Assembly: GCF_000143415.4 (NCBI RefSeq) | Contig: NW_003314287.1 | Location: 1,123,160-1,187,159, forward strand | Source of the DNA: Selaginella moellendorffii | Taxonomy: Eukaryota; Streptophyta; Lycopodiopsida; Selaginellales; Selaginellaceae | Length of the DNA stretch: 64,000 bases | Direction of reading: 5' to 3' | In this document: piece by piece, positions 49,093-59,570 of the stretch | Numbering within the stretch: the stretch's first letter is position 1 | How the letters are laid out: every line of letters begins with the position of its first letter | Translations under genes and position numbers: made by a program | Notes under the pieces: model-generated | The model's input: only the letters and a program-made list of their open reading frames with translations | Told to the model about the DNA's origin: nothing | Databases searched by the model: none

Positions 49093-51570
49093 TCAGATAG
49101 ATTCGACTTGGACCGTCAAATCTGTGATCCCAGCTTTGTTGAGCAGCCGTGCAACTTTGTCTCGAACTCCATTTTTGTCAGCCGTGTAAGCGTGCAAGTG
49201 CAAGCTTCCTACGATTTCGCTATTTGTGCAGCTCCACACGTGCATCCGCTCGAATCCAGCAACACCTTCGACGTGCCGGATCCGCTCCAGCGCCTCGTGC
49301 AGCCGTTTCTCAACCGATCTGGGTGTTCTTTGCAGCAAGATCTCCGCGGAGTTAGTCAGCAACGGGACCGCGGAGACGATGATCATGGCCGAGATGAAAA
49401 TGGAGCACGCTGGATCCGTGAGCATCCATCCCTTGTACTGTATCAAGACGGTAGAGATCACCACCCCGACGCTGCCCAGTGTGTCCGCTAGGACGTGCAA
49501 GAAAATCCCCCGCATGTTGTGATCAATGTGGTGGTGGTGATGGTGGTGATGATGGTCATGCTCGTTCTCGTGCTGCTCGTCCTCCTCTTTGCGATGGTCA
49601 TGCTGGTGATGACCGTCGAGGTGATTGTGGACGTGGTTCGCTTCGTGGCGATGGTGGTGGTGGTGGTGGCTGCAAGTTTCTTCATGTCTGCTTTGATCTG
49701 GAGTCTCACTGCCCGGAGAGTGTTGCTTATCCCCGTCTTCGTGGTTGTGGTCATCGTGCGAATGATGGCTAGAATGGTGCTCGTGACCCGTGTCAGTCGA
49801 GTGTTGGTGTTCCTGATGATGTTCCTGAGAAGAATCCATATGATGATAATGATGCTCCTCCTCCACCTCGAGTTTGATGCTCAACTCTCTGCTCAGCTTT
49901 TTCTGACTGTGTCCATGATCACAGTGATGCTGCCCGTGAGAATGGGGATGATGTGCGTGGTGGTGCTCGTCGTGAAAGAAAACGAGCCCCACGAGGTTCA
50001 CGAGCAATCCTCCAACAGAAACCAGCAACAGCTTCTCCGTAGAAATCTCTGGAGGGTCCAGAATTCGTTCGATGGACTCGAGCACTATAAGGGAGCCGAC
50101 CAGCACCAGCAACACGGCGTTCGCGTAACCCGACAGAACTTCGAAACGGCCATACCCGTAGCCGAAGACTGCGTTTGGCTGAAGCTTGGAAATGTACGAG
50201 GCATACAGCCCGATGCCCAGTGCTGCGCAGTCGAAGAGCATATGACAGGCGTCGGAGACGAGTCCCAAACTGTTGCTCATAAAACCCGAGACGAATTCCA
50301 CCACCATAAAAGTCGCGTTCATGGCCAGGAAAAACGCGATCTTCCTCGACTTTCGATCAGCTGCAATGTACCGAAGCGGGCCCTTGACGAAAGACTCCGA
50401 GGCCTCCTTTTCTGCGATGGAATCCCACGTAAAAGAGGGGCTGGTCCCAGAGGATTCCCGCACAGCAAAGAAGAAGATGGCCGAGCATGCGAGGAATCCC
50501 AGCGGAGAAATATCCAGCCCGAACACAAGCTCCAGTAGACACGCGCAGGAAAAGGTGATGAACAAGTGCCTGGAAGTCCCTGCCGGCATTTGCAGCCTGT
50601 CCTCGAAGTAAAAGTCTCCCATGATCGATCGAGCAAGTCCGAGAACCAGCATGCTACCCGCCGGCCACAAAGCGGAAGCGTGTGCCACGAAGAAACTCTC
50701 GAGCTGGAGGAGTGCCAGAGGAAGAATGAGCAGCGTAGCGCAGATGCTAGACAGGCCATGAACACGTTTCTTGGTGATCATCCGGAGGGACGTCCGAGTT
50801 GACACGAGTTGGACGACGTAGCTCAGCAAGCCGGATAAGATTGGTTTCCAAACTGGCCTGTTTCCACAGCTTGATCGGGACGTCTCTGCCGCTGCCACCT
50901 TTCCACTACTTGGCGGCATCAAAATCCTCAGCCTGTCCTTGATCGCCAAAGGCGAGCACGATTCCACTGTCCAGCCTTGTGATAGTAGAACAAGCCCGAG
51001 AACTGTGAGCAAAACACCACGTAGCGTTTTTCTCTTTGCGTTCTTCCCGAGAACCAATCTGCCTAGCACGGACCCCGCATAGTGACCAAGAATCGCTATC
51101 AGCGGCCCACACGATCGCACCGCTTCCAGCTTGAGGAAGACCGAGAGTGCGAGGAGCAATCCATTGGCAGCGAGAAGAATCCACTGCGACGTAGCTATGG
51201 ACGAGCGTCGCAGCGTCCGCGCTTGCTTCTCTTGGAGGAGCGCGAAGCTGATGGAGGAGGCGAGCAAGACGAGGAATGCGAAGATCACGGTGGTGGAGGG
51301 CGACGAGGACGAAGAATGCGCTGAGAGCCACGAGTGAGCGACGTAGAGAGGCAGAGTGTGGAAGACGAGTAGCAAGAACCAGGCGGGGGCTTCCGGCGGC
51401 CTAGGGCGGGGGCGAGGCGTGGGAGAAGGCGATGGAAACGACGATGGAGGGAATGGCGATGGGGAGGGCGAGAACACCGAATGGCTGAAGGACACAGATC
51501 GAGTAGCGCGCGGAGGTACCTTGAGAGGCGCCACTGGAGGACGATCCTGTTGGCGCTGAGGCTCCTCCAT
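49093..51570 (-). CDS. MTP12: Golgi/secretory zinc transporter, MTP12 / ZnT5-like CDF protein, intronless
   Basis: 825 aa. A Pro/Ser-rich N-terminus precedes many extra transmembrane helices (WFLLLVFHTLPLYVAHSWL, IAILGHYAGSVLGRLVLG), as in long ZnT5. A CDF core follows, with zinc motifs HMLFD (within LVSDACHMLFDCAALG) and HVLAD (within GIFLHVLADTLGSVGVV). Between TM4 and TM5 lies a ~150-residue cytosolic loop with more than 50 His, including a run of nine. The C-terminal ferredoxin-like CDF domain ends ITDLTVQVESI. In Arabidopsis MTP12 pairs with MTP5 to load zinc into the Golgi; the same role is inferred here. It diverges from the next gene with 176 bp between ATGs. Confidence 0.92.
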   Translation of the reverse strand: MEEPQRQQDRPPVAPLKVPPRATRSVSFSHSVFSPSPSPFPPSSFPSPSPTPRPRPRPPEAPAWFLLLVFHTLPLYVAHSWLSAHSSSSSPSTTVIFAFLVLLASSISFALLQEKQARTLRRSSIATSQWILLAANGLLLALSVFLKLEAVRSCGPLIAILGHYAGSVLGRLVLGKNAKRKTLRGVLLTVLGLVLLSQGWTVESCSPLAIKDRLRILMPPSSGKVAAAETSRSSCGNRPVWKPILSGLLSYVVQLVSTRTSLRMITKKRVHGLSSICATLLILPLALLQLESFFVAHASALWPAGSMLVLGLARSIMGDFYFEDRLQMPAGTSRHLFITFSCACLLELVFGLDISPLGFLACSAIFFFAVRESSGTSPSFTWDSIAEKEASESFVKGPLRYIAADRKSRKIAFFLAMNATFMVVEFVSGFMSNSLGLVSDACHMLFDCAALGIGLYASYISKLQPNAVFGYGYGRFEVLSGYANAVLLVLVGSLIVLESIERILDPPEISTEKLLLVSVGGLLVNLVGLVFFHDEHHHAHHPHSHGQHHCDHGHSQKKLSRELSIKLEVEEEHHYHHMDSSQEHHQEHQHSTDTGHEHHSSHHSHDDHNHEDGDKQHSPGSETPDQSRHEETCSHHHHHHRHEANHVHNHLDGHHQHDHRKEEDEQHENEHDHHHHHHHHHIDHNMRGIFLHVLADTLGSVGVVISTVLIQYKGWMLTDPACSIFISAMIIVSAVPLLTNSAEILLQRTPRSVEKRLHEALERIRHVEGVAGFERMHVWSCTNSEIVGSLHLHAYTADKNGVRDKVARLLNKAGITDLTVQVESI

Positions 51571-51746
51571 GGCGAAATCCCTGGATCAAGACCGAAATAT
51601 CAATGATCTTTGCCGCTGCGTAACCCTGATCGCGATCGAGATCGCGCGCTCACGAGGCCGCATTAGAGGGATCCGGTGCCATACTCCCTCCCCTGTCGCA
51701 AGACTAGGGTTAGGGTTTATGCTGGGTCAACAAGGCGAGCGAGGGA

Positions 51747-54563
51747 ATGTCGTGGCTTAGATCTGCGCTAAGCAAGGCCGCGGACAAGGCCGCGGAGGTA
51801 GGGAGCAAGAACAATCTCAGTCGCACCGTGAAGAGCTATGCTGGCGCTGTCTATCATCAAGCAGCTGGGAGCGCAAAGATCGTCCAGGATAAATTGGTAT
51901 GCCTCGATTCCTCGCGCTCTGCTAGGCAGCATTTTTTTTCATTCTCTAGAGATAGCGCTAGAGATTCTTTGCGTCATAGACTTGCAGCGATGGATCCTTG
52001 CGAAGAATTTGGAGCTAGTCGTCGAGCTTGAAGTTTTCTTGCATAGGAAGAAAGAAGCTGTAACGAATAGAGATATGCACTAAAAATCAGTGAGTTCTTT
52101 TTTGAGCTTGTGACTCACATTTTTCCTTTTTCCAGTCTGTGAGAAATCTAAACAGCTTTAAGGATGCTGTCAAGCGCCTCAACGAAGTCTCTCTCCATGC
52201 AAGAGGTGCCGAGAGGCTTCAGGCACTTGGGAGATGGCTTGCTGCACTCAAAGAAATCGATAGAGAGACTAAAAGGACGGGAAACTCGAATCCAGCGTCT
52301 CCGAGAAACTCAGAGAGCGAAGAAATGGCAACGTCGCCAAGGAGGCCTTACATGGTGCGCACTCTTTTGTTTTTGCTTGTTCTTATTGTATTCAATCTAG
52401 GCACTGTTTTACGACATGGAGAGTGGAGGCGAGCCAATGAATTTTCGTGAGGTCTTTTTGCAAAGTCGTGCTCTTGAGCACATTATTACTTCACTGGTAT
52501 GGCTCTATTCAAGTTGCTACCTTTTCATGTATGTTGTTGACATGTCTTTTCAGATTCTTGAAGCTCCCCAGGACGAAGAAATTGGAGTTTTAGTCGAGAT
52601 TTTCGGGTAAACAGCTTTTATTTTGTAGTTTTCTTTATACTTAATTATTCGGGTGCAGCCTGTGTCTAGCGGGAGGACAGGAGCTGCACAACGCGTTCAT
52701 AAGCAGCATTCAAGATTTGGCGAAAGCGTTCTCAACACTTTCAGAAGAAGTTGAAGTTCGGTGCTTGTGTATACTCCTTTTGGTTCTTAATGCTAAATTT
52801 TTTACAGATAAGGAGATCAGATTTGCTCGAACTCGCACAAACAGCTGTCACTGGTTTGAAACTGAGCACGGAGGCAGAAAAGTTGATTGTTTGACTTCTT
52901 GCTTTTTATTCTGTTCTAAAGTATGAGCTCTTTGCTGTAGGCTGGACGTGGAAATGTTCTTTTTAGAGCAGAAGATGTCCGACAAACAAGGTGTGCCTTT
53001 GTCCAAAGACAGTAACGAGGTTTGCCGAGAGTTCTTATACTTACGGCTTCTTAGACTAAATTTTATAGGATGCCAACATAACCGCAGAAGTACTTGAATA
53101 TGGAGCTCGTGTGAGACACTACTTACGGAGGAAAGAAGAACTCTTGCGAGCAGGAGATACTGCAAAAAGCAGAACAGAGAAAGTCTGAAGCTTTTACATA
53201 TCTGCAATGAAACATTATCGTGCCACTTGTGCAGGTTCAGAAGCTTAAGGAAGTTACGGAGGGTCTGACGAGCTCAATAAGTGGAATAGAGCAAAAAATT
53301 TCGGAGAACAGGTAACTGGTATCAGTTATCTCTGCAATGCTTATGTGTGCCATGCACAGGCAACAAAAGGAGAAGGCTATCAAATACAGAGACTCTAAAG
53401 CTTCTGAAGTTGTAGAAACTGAAAAGGTCAGTAAGGCATGGCATAGTAGCATGGTTTGATTTTTCAATCTCTCTTATAGGCACTGTCTTCAGAAATTCAA
53501 GCCCTCCATAAGAGAAAAGAGCAATTGGAGGCTGAGTTGAAGGAGGTGAGTCTTCTACTTCAAAAAAGAACTGCCTAATATATGTTTGACATACAAGGTG
53601 AATAGCGCTTTGTCTTCTGCAACCGCCCGACATATCAACACGCAGGAAGAAAAAGCTCAGTTTGACGAAGCAAGCAGTAATATTGTGGCGCATCTGTCCA
53701 TACAGGTCCAGAGCAATTGTATCTGTTTCATTGTATGACTTTCATTTTTCTAGGAAGAAGAGTTAACGAAGTCTATAGCTGCGCGGAGGGCTGAAGCAGG
53801 TGTAGCCAGCACTTGGCTAGGATTTTTGGAAGACACCTGGCTTCTCCAGTCAGCTTGTCTTGAAGAAAAGACCAAAGCTATCCAGTGAGTGGGACTAATG
53901 CAAGTATAAGCTTAAAAGTTTACTTACATTGTTGTGCAGGCACGATTCGCAAGAAGCAAAGCTACAGTTTCTATCGATTGCGTCAATGAATCTTTCTTAC
54001 CATCAGGTTTAGTTTACAGATCTGTGTATTTTCTAAGCTCACTTTCGAATGCAGGAGGAAATAAAGCTTTTGCTAAAGCGTCTAAAACTTATCAGCAGTG
54101 AAGACAACGAGACAGACTCAACCATCAGGCAGAGCTTCTTGGAAACTGAAAATCAGGTAGCTTAATAAGTTGACATTTCTACCTGCATTTGTAATTTACT
54201 TGCACAGGTGATTCGTGTTCTGAAACTCATGGAGAGTTTGTCGGACGACGTCAAAACTTTTGAAATAAAAGAAGACGGGTAATGTGCATTGCCGGAGTTT
54301 CTTTACATTCCTTCTAACTAGCACTATCCACTGGCAGGGACGAAGTAGAGAAAAAACTCCTGAAGTGTATCGGAGCCATCGATTCCTTCAAGACAGAACT
54401 CAGAGGACTGAAGCGACCAGAGCTAGAAACCGGAAAAGTTAAAAGTCCAGTTTCTACAAGCCCAGAGGTGCGTGACGAAGAATCGAAAGCGGAGCCGGAC
54501 GGTCAAGAGGCCGAGGCAACAGACGGCTGGGAGCTGGACACTCTAGAAGAAGCGTCCACCTGA
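51747..54563 (+). CDS. Conserved plant coiled-coil protein with MSWLRSA N-terminus
   Basis: About sixteen short exons with GT-AG introns. The N-terminal amphipathic block [20 protein letters not shown] resembles the lipid-binding start of plant golgin- or vesicle-associated proteins. Next come [20 protein letters not shown], an [20 protein letters not shown] block, and long coiled-coil stretches ([40 protein letters not shown]). The acidic C-terminus is [13 protein letters not shown]. Similar uncharacterised proteins are known in angiosperms. A trafficking or cytoskeletal adaptor role is a guess from architecture. The stop is 80 bp from the convergent PPR gene. Confidence 0.8.
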
Positions 54564-54643
54564 GAGTACGTCCTTGTAAATAATTGTTCTTCACGATTCA
54601 CGCGTGTAAATAGCTTCACAGTTTCCCGAGCACGGGAGAATCC

Positions 54644-56740
54644 TCAGACGTTTAAAGTGTTGGAGAGAAGAACGTAAGAACCGGAGCTATCCTCCTCCTG
54701 GGAGTGCCGGAGGACTTGGCCGGCAATCCGATCGCCATGCTTCGAGTTTCTATGAAGATTACACGCACCGAGGAGAGATGTCCAGGGAACGCTGTTTGCT
54801 GCAAACGGCATGGTGGTGATGAGCTCCTCGGCTTCTTCCAGCCTTCCGGAGCGAGCCAGCAGATCGACCAGGCAGTGGTAGTGCTCGGCAGTGGCCGTAA
54901 GTCCGTGATCCGAGATCATCGACATGAAATACTCCCAGGCACAGCTTAGCAGTCCTGCATGGCCGCACGCCGAGAGAATGCTCGTGAAAGTCACGTCCAC
55001 AGGCAAGACTCCTTCCAGTGACATGAGCTGAAACACTTGTAGAGCTTCCTCTTTGAAGCCGTTTTGCGCGTAGGCCGCCACCATTCCACTCCAAGTCACC
55101 ACTGTCTTGCAAGGGATCTCGTCGAAGACCAGCCTCGCGGTGCGCAAGCTGCCACACTTTCCATACATGTTGACGATGGCGCTCAGCACGAAAGTGTCGG
55201 ATCTTACGTGACGGCTGCTCCGGACGATGGAGTGGATCATCCGGGCCTCCGTGATCGTCGCAAGAACAGTGCAAGCATCGATCGCGCTGACGAAAGTTCC
55301 TTTGTCCGGACGAAGGCCCTCGAGATCCATGGCAGCGAACAACGAGATTGCCCGTTTGCATTGCTTGCCGTGGACTAGAGCGTGGATCATCGTCCCCCAA
55401 GAGACGGAGTTCTTCTTTGGCATCGTCTCAAACAGGTGTCTTGCCGCGTCCCCTTGGCCACAGTGGGAATATCCCGCCAGCATCGCGTTCCACGACGCAG
55501 TGTCTCTTTTGGGGATGCTCTCGAACAAGGCCACCGCATCTTCCAGCTGCCCGTTCTCGGCATATGCTGTTAACATAGCGTTCCAGGAGACCACATTGCG
55601 CTCTGGCATCTTTTCAAATATTTCCTTGCACTTTGCAATATTCCTTGCCTCCGAATATGCCACTAAAAGCGTCGTCCAGGAGAACACATCCGGTTGTACC
55701 ATGGAATCAAAAACAGACTGGGCTTTATCAAGATGCCCATTGTCGGCATATGCTTTGATCATAGCGTTCCACGTTACTGCGCTCCGACGTGGCATTTGGT
55801 CAAACACATTTTTCGCATCAGTTAACCTTCCGGACTGCCCGTATGCAACGATTATAGCTGTCCAGGAGACGATGTTCTTGAAAGGATTCTCAGCAAAGAG
55901 TGTCTCGGCTTTCTCAAATTCCCCATTCTGGCAATAAGCGCAAATTATCGTCGACCAAGATACCCCATCCCTTTGCGGCATTCGATCGAAGAACTCCTTT
56001 GCCAGATCGAGCTCATCGTTCTGAATGCACGCTTGCATCATGCTGTTCCACGACACAACATCTCTCCGCGGCATCTCCTCGAAGGCAGAGATCGCATCGT
56101 AGAGGCGGGAGCTCTGGGCAAATGCCGCGATCATCGTGTTCCAAGATACGACATTCTTGCTTGGCATTCGATCAAACAGCGCCTCCGCATCCGCGATATG
56201 CCCGTTTTGGGCATACCCGGCGATCATCGCGTTCCAAGCCACAGTGTCGGGATTGCGCAGGGAATCAAACATCTCTCTCGCTTTTTGTAATTGCCCTCTT
56301 TGGGTATATCCAGAAATCACAATTGTCCACGAGATACAGTCGGGATTGGGCATCTTTTCTAGAACTCTGATTGCCTCGGCGAGCTCTCCATTGTTGGTGT
56401 GAGCTTGTATCATGGAGTTCCAGGCGACTGTGTTGCGGTCGGGCATTCTCTCGAATAACTCTCTCGCCTCGTGGATTCTCCCATTGCGGGTAAATGCCGC
56501 AAACATGATGTTCCAGGAGAACTGGTTTGGGCGATCGATTCCTCGAAACACACTGCATGCTTCATCGATGCTGCCGCACTTTCCATACATTTCAATCAGC
56601 AAATTGCTCAGAAACCTGTTGTATCTTTGCTCGCTTTCGAGGATCTCCTTGTGGACTCGCCTGCCTTTGCGCAAATCTCTCTCATGGCAGCAAGTTTTGA
56701 TGAGAGAAGCATAGAGTTTTGGATCCGTGGAGACATTCAT
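54644..56740 (-). CDS. PLS-type PPR protein, 698 aa, intronless
   Basis: Start at 56740 (MNVSTDPKLYASLIKTCCHE). About 17 PPR units follow (NTVAWNSMIQAHTNNGELAE, DVVSWNSMMQACIQNDELDL), then a longer L/S stretch (LRPDKGTFVSAIDACTVLAT) and E-type C-terminus (HCLVDLLARSGRLEEAEELI, SSGSYVLLSNTLNV). No DYW domain. The long series of near-regular 31-aa S-type repeats is typical of lycophyte editing factors. Role: organellar RNA recognition, probably C-to-U editing with a separate deaminase. The 3' end lies 80 bp from the convergent coiled-coil gene, so the 3' UTRs probably overlap. Confidence 0.9.
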   Translation of the reverse strand: MNVSTDPKLYASLIKTCCHERDLRKGRRVHKEILESEQRYNRFLSNLLIEMYGKCGSIDEACSVFRGIDRPNQFSWNIMFAAFTRNGRIHEARELFERMPDRNTVAWNSMIQAHTNNGELAEAIRVLEKMPNPDCISWTIVISGYTQRGQLQKAREMFDSLRNPDTVAWNAMIAGYAQNGHIADAEALFDRMPSKNVVSWNTMIAAFAQSSRLYDAISAFEEMPRRDVVSWNSMMQACIQNDELDLAKEFFDRMPQRDGVSWSTIICAYCQNGEFEKAETLFAENPFKNIVSWTAIIVAYGQSGRLTDAKNVFDQMPRRSAVTWNAMIKAYADNGHLDKAQSVFDSMVQPDVFSWTTLLVAYSEARNIAKCKEIFEKMPERNVVSWNAMLTAYAENGQLEDAVALFESIPKRDTASWNAMLAGYSHCGQGDAARHLFETMPKKNSVSWGTMIHALVHGKQCKRAISLFAAMDLEGLRPDKGTFVSAIDACTVLATITEARMIHSIVRSSRHVRSDTFVLSAIVNMYGKCGSLRTARLVFDEIPCKTVVTWSGMVAAYAQNGFKEEALQVFQLMSLEGVLPVDVTFTSILSACGHAGLLSCAWEYFMSMISDHGLTATAEHYHCLVDLLARSGRLEEAEELITTMPFAANSVPWTSLLGACNLHRNSKHGDRIAGQVLRHSQEEDSSGSYVLLSNTLNV

Positions 56741-58106
56741 ATGGTTTAAGGCATATTGATTTTACTTGAACAAAAATCTATTGCCCGGCCTTCGTTCTAA
56801 GGAAACAAACAGACAAACGTACTTAGTGTTTTTTGACCGCCCCTTGTTATTCACGAGCACGTCCTCTTCGCACGCATCGATCGAGGCCCAGAGAGTTGCA
56901 GGCTACGACATCCCAAAGAATCCAATGCTGTTTGTCAATGTCTTGCTTCGCTCAATCACGCCCGCTCTGATTTGCCAGCTACATAGAGACGCTATAGCCA
57001 TGCAACAAAGAAAGGGGAATGTTGTTCTACGTCAATTGCGCTGCAAGAACCGAGCCGAAAATGTCGCAGATGGACGATTTGAGTGCTCAATGTTATATTT
57101 CTAGTACGTAATTGAAAAAAAAAAATCTTATATAGTTTACCAAGCACAAGTGATCAAAGCGCAAAAAGAGCAACATACTTTACTGAAAGGTAAACACGGG
57201 TAAAACAATGGACCGCATAGCCGGTGTATAGCTAGAAATGTACCACACAAGTAGGAAATTGAATAGATGAAGTAATATAACCTCTTACCAGTAGTAGAAT
57301 TTGTGGTGGCCCTGCTGCATTCAGCTACTAGCCACAACAGGGTAGCAATTAGTAAAATATATATGCTCCTCATATTTCTAGATTATATTTTGGGTGGATT
57401 GTTGCAATGTTTTATAGAATAAGAAGCTGAGTTGTAAAGAGTTTATTTCCTTTAAATTTATTTTGAATTTTATTTTAAGTTGGTGACACCTTACAGACAG
57501 TCATGAATTGTGCTATTAGTGGCAAACAAATGTTGATCATCATTGAAAAACAAAAGACTCACGACATTATTAAATTGTTTTTTTTTTAGGTTTTTGTCTG
57601 GTTGTTTATCCTAACAATTTTAAGTTAAGAATTTTGACTGGAATTAATCATTTTTCATAATTTTTTTTCAAGTTTGTAAAATATAAACATATTAAATCAT
57701 AGGATTAATCTAAATATATATCAACTAATTTATTTTGCTTAAGCAAACCTGTGACTGAGATGGTAGTGAATATATTTAGAAGATACTTAAATATTCTAGG
57801 ATATTCTACCATCTAACAGTTGTTATTCATTTAGATTAATCTTGTATTTATAATTTATGAACATGTTTATAATTTATAAAAAAAATTAAACCCATTCTAG
57901 TATATTATTTTTTATTCTATCATTTAATGGTTGATATGCAATAAGATTAATCTTGTGTTTATATATTACAAACATACTTATATTTATAAATTTTATTTGA
58001 TCAATACTATTAAGCAAACCAAGCTGTAACATGTAGCAATTTATTTATATGAAAGACTTCACAGTATGTTAATTTATGTTAATAAATTATTGTGATAAAG
58101 TTTTGT
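56741..58106. other. AT-rich intergenic region
   Basis: 1.37 kb. 57400-58080 is strongly AT-rich with no coding potential. The left part holds the PPR 5' flank. Contains the imperfect direct repeat listed separately. Confidence 0.5.
57791..57995. repeat. Imperfect ~100-bp direct repeat, AT-rich
   Basis: Two adjacent copies begin ATTCTAGG/ATTCTAGT and share AGATTAATCTTGT(A/G)TTTATA, then an A/T-rich tail ending TTATAAA. Alignment by eye is roughly 70 percent. Confidence 0.5.
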
Positions 58107-59489
58107 TTAACAAACTTTACAGCTTTTCCTACACGCTCCTGGCCATTCCTGTGTGCCAACCATGTAACTTGGATTCTTGTCACACTCTCCATATGCAGCC
58201 CATTCTCCACACTTCTCATTCTCGTCGGCACACCCCTCTTTCTTGGGCTTCCCGAATGGAAGAACGTGAATCCACTTGGTGGCCGACCATTTCTCGCCTT
58301 CTATCACCGGACACCCGCCGTGCAAGCTCGATTCATCCGGAGTGGCATCCGGATGTAAACTATAGAACAGAAGAGCATCGCCTTTGCGTGGTTTCACTGC
58401 AAAAAGGAATGGCATCATTCAAGGCAAAGATCCAAAGAGCAAAAGGTAATGGTCTAACCTGCGATGCCTTTCTTTGCACAGTCGGACCAGGAGTCATCCT
58501 TAACAGTGGTGTCCTCCTAAAAAACCGAAGGAACAGACTAAAACGCTAGGACAATAAAATCTGAATTGGACAAACCTCTGACGAGGGGAAAACTGTCTCG
58601 CCTCCCTTGACAGCGTCCGAGAGGTACATGAGGACGGTGGCTATACGATGGCCACCGAGAGCTTGGTTGTATTTATCGTGAAAGTAGTCGTAGTGGGGCT
58701 CATATTTCTCGCCAAACTCGTAGCGTAGGACTTGGATGGCCTCACCGTTCTCTAGAAAAACAAATCCAAGGATAAAACCTCATAAACTTGGAAAAGAAAC
58801 TAGAACCTTTTGGTAAGAAAGTCCATGCGGCAATTCTTTCCTCGATCCTGTTAATCACTTCATCCTGGAGAGACAAAAGAATTTTTTTTCTTTCTAAAAC
58901 GACCGAGCAAGCGAGTACCTGTCCTTTCGAAAGAAACATTCCAGAGCTCGTTCGAATGTTGCTAAGGACACTCTTGCCAGACTCGTTGTCAGCCACCATA
59001 GATTTTTGGAGCTTATCCTTCGCCTATAAAACCGAAGTAGCAGATCATTCTCTTTTTAGAATAAATTTTTTTTTATGGAGCTAGAGCAACGTACCATCTT
59101 CACGACGTGATCACACTCCGCAGCACTCATAAATCCCTTGTACAAGAACGCTCTAGCCAAAGAACAAAAAGAAAAAAAGAAAAGAAAGACCAATTCCTCC
59201 AACCAGGTCAACTTAAATCCTGGAAGAGATTGAAGAACATACCGAGGTTTCCAAGAGAGTTGGATGACTTTGGTCGGATCCACTATGGATTGATCGCTCT
59301 TGTCGGTCACAGATCTAATATTTCCATCCACGGAGTGCCTGGAAAAGAAGAAAAAGGGGAAAAATGGAGCTGGAGAAGTAGAATGTAGCATACTGACGTT
59401 TCCCCCATCCATCCTGGAAGATCGTCCACAGCTCCGAGCGCCTGAGACGCGAGCAGCAACAAAAGCGCCAAACGGAAGGCCCCCTCCAT
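58107..59489 (-). CDS. Prolyl 4-hydroxylase with C-terminal ShKT domain
   Basis: ATG 59489 encodes a signal peptide or anchor (MEGAFRLALLLLLASQALGA). Exons give TKVIQLSWKPR, AFLYKGFMSAAECDHVVKM, SVLSNIRTSSGMFLSKGQ, VLRYEFGEKYEPHYDYFHD (iron-binding HxD), GHRIATVLMYLSDAVKGGET, KPRKGDALLFYSLHPDATPD and a distal His in LHGGCPVIEGEKWSATKWIH (with the 2-oxoglutarate Lys). A six-Cys ShKT module closes the protein (GCADENEKCGEWAAYGEC ... GACRKSCKVC). Fe(II)/2-oxoglutarate enzymes of this type hydroxylate prolines of cell-wall glycoproteins in the ER/Golgi, producing the substrate of HPAT (22847-24376). It shares an 81-bp divergent promoter with RPN8. Confidence 0.93.
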
Positions 59490-59570
59490 AGCGAAGAAAT
59501 AACGAAGAACCCTAAATCCTTGACCTAAGCTAGGCTAGGTTCGTGGGAGAGAAGGCGGCGATCGGGGACG
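59490..59570. promoter_or_regulatory. 81-bp divergent promoter region between P4H and RPN8
   Basis: Only 81 bp lie between the two start codons, so the transcription start regions must overlap or lie within the opposite gene. No TATA box is visible. Confidence 0.5.

Noticed and set aside
49600-49720. Trinucleotide-like repeats as a microsatellite
   Set aside because: They are coding His codons inside the transporter, not an independent repeat.
49495-50538. 347-codon plus-strand frame rich in Val and Met, looking like a membrane protein
   Set aside because: It is the reverse complement of the His-rich MTP12 loop (CAC/CAT reads as GTG/ATG), so the hydrophobicity is an artefact.
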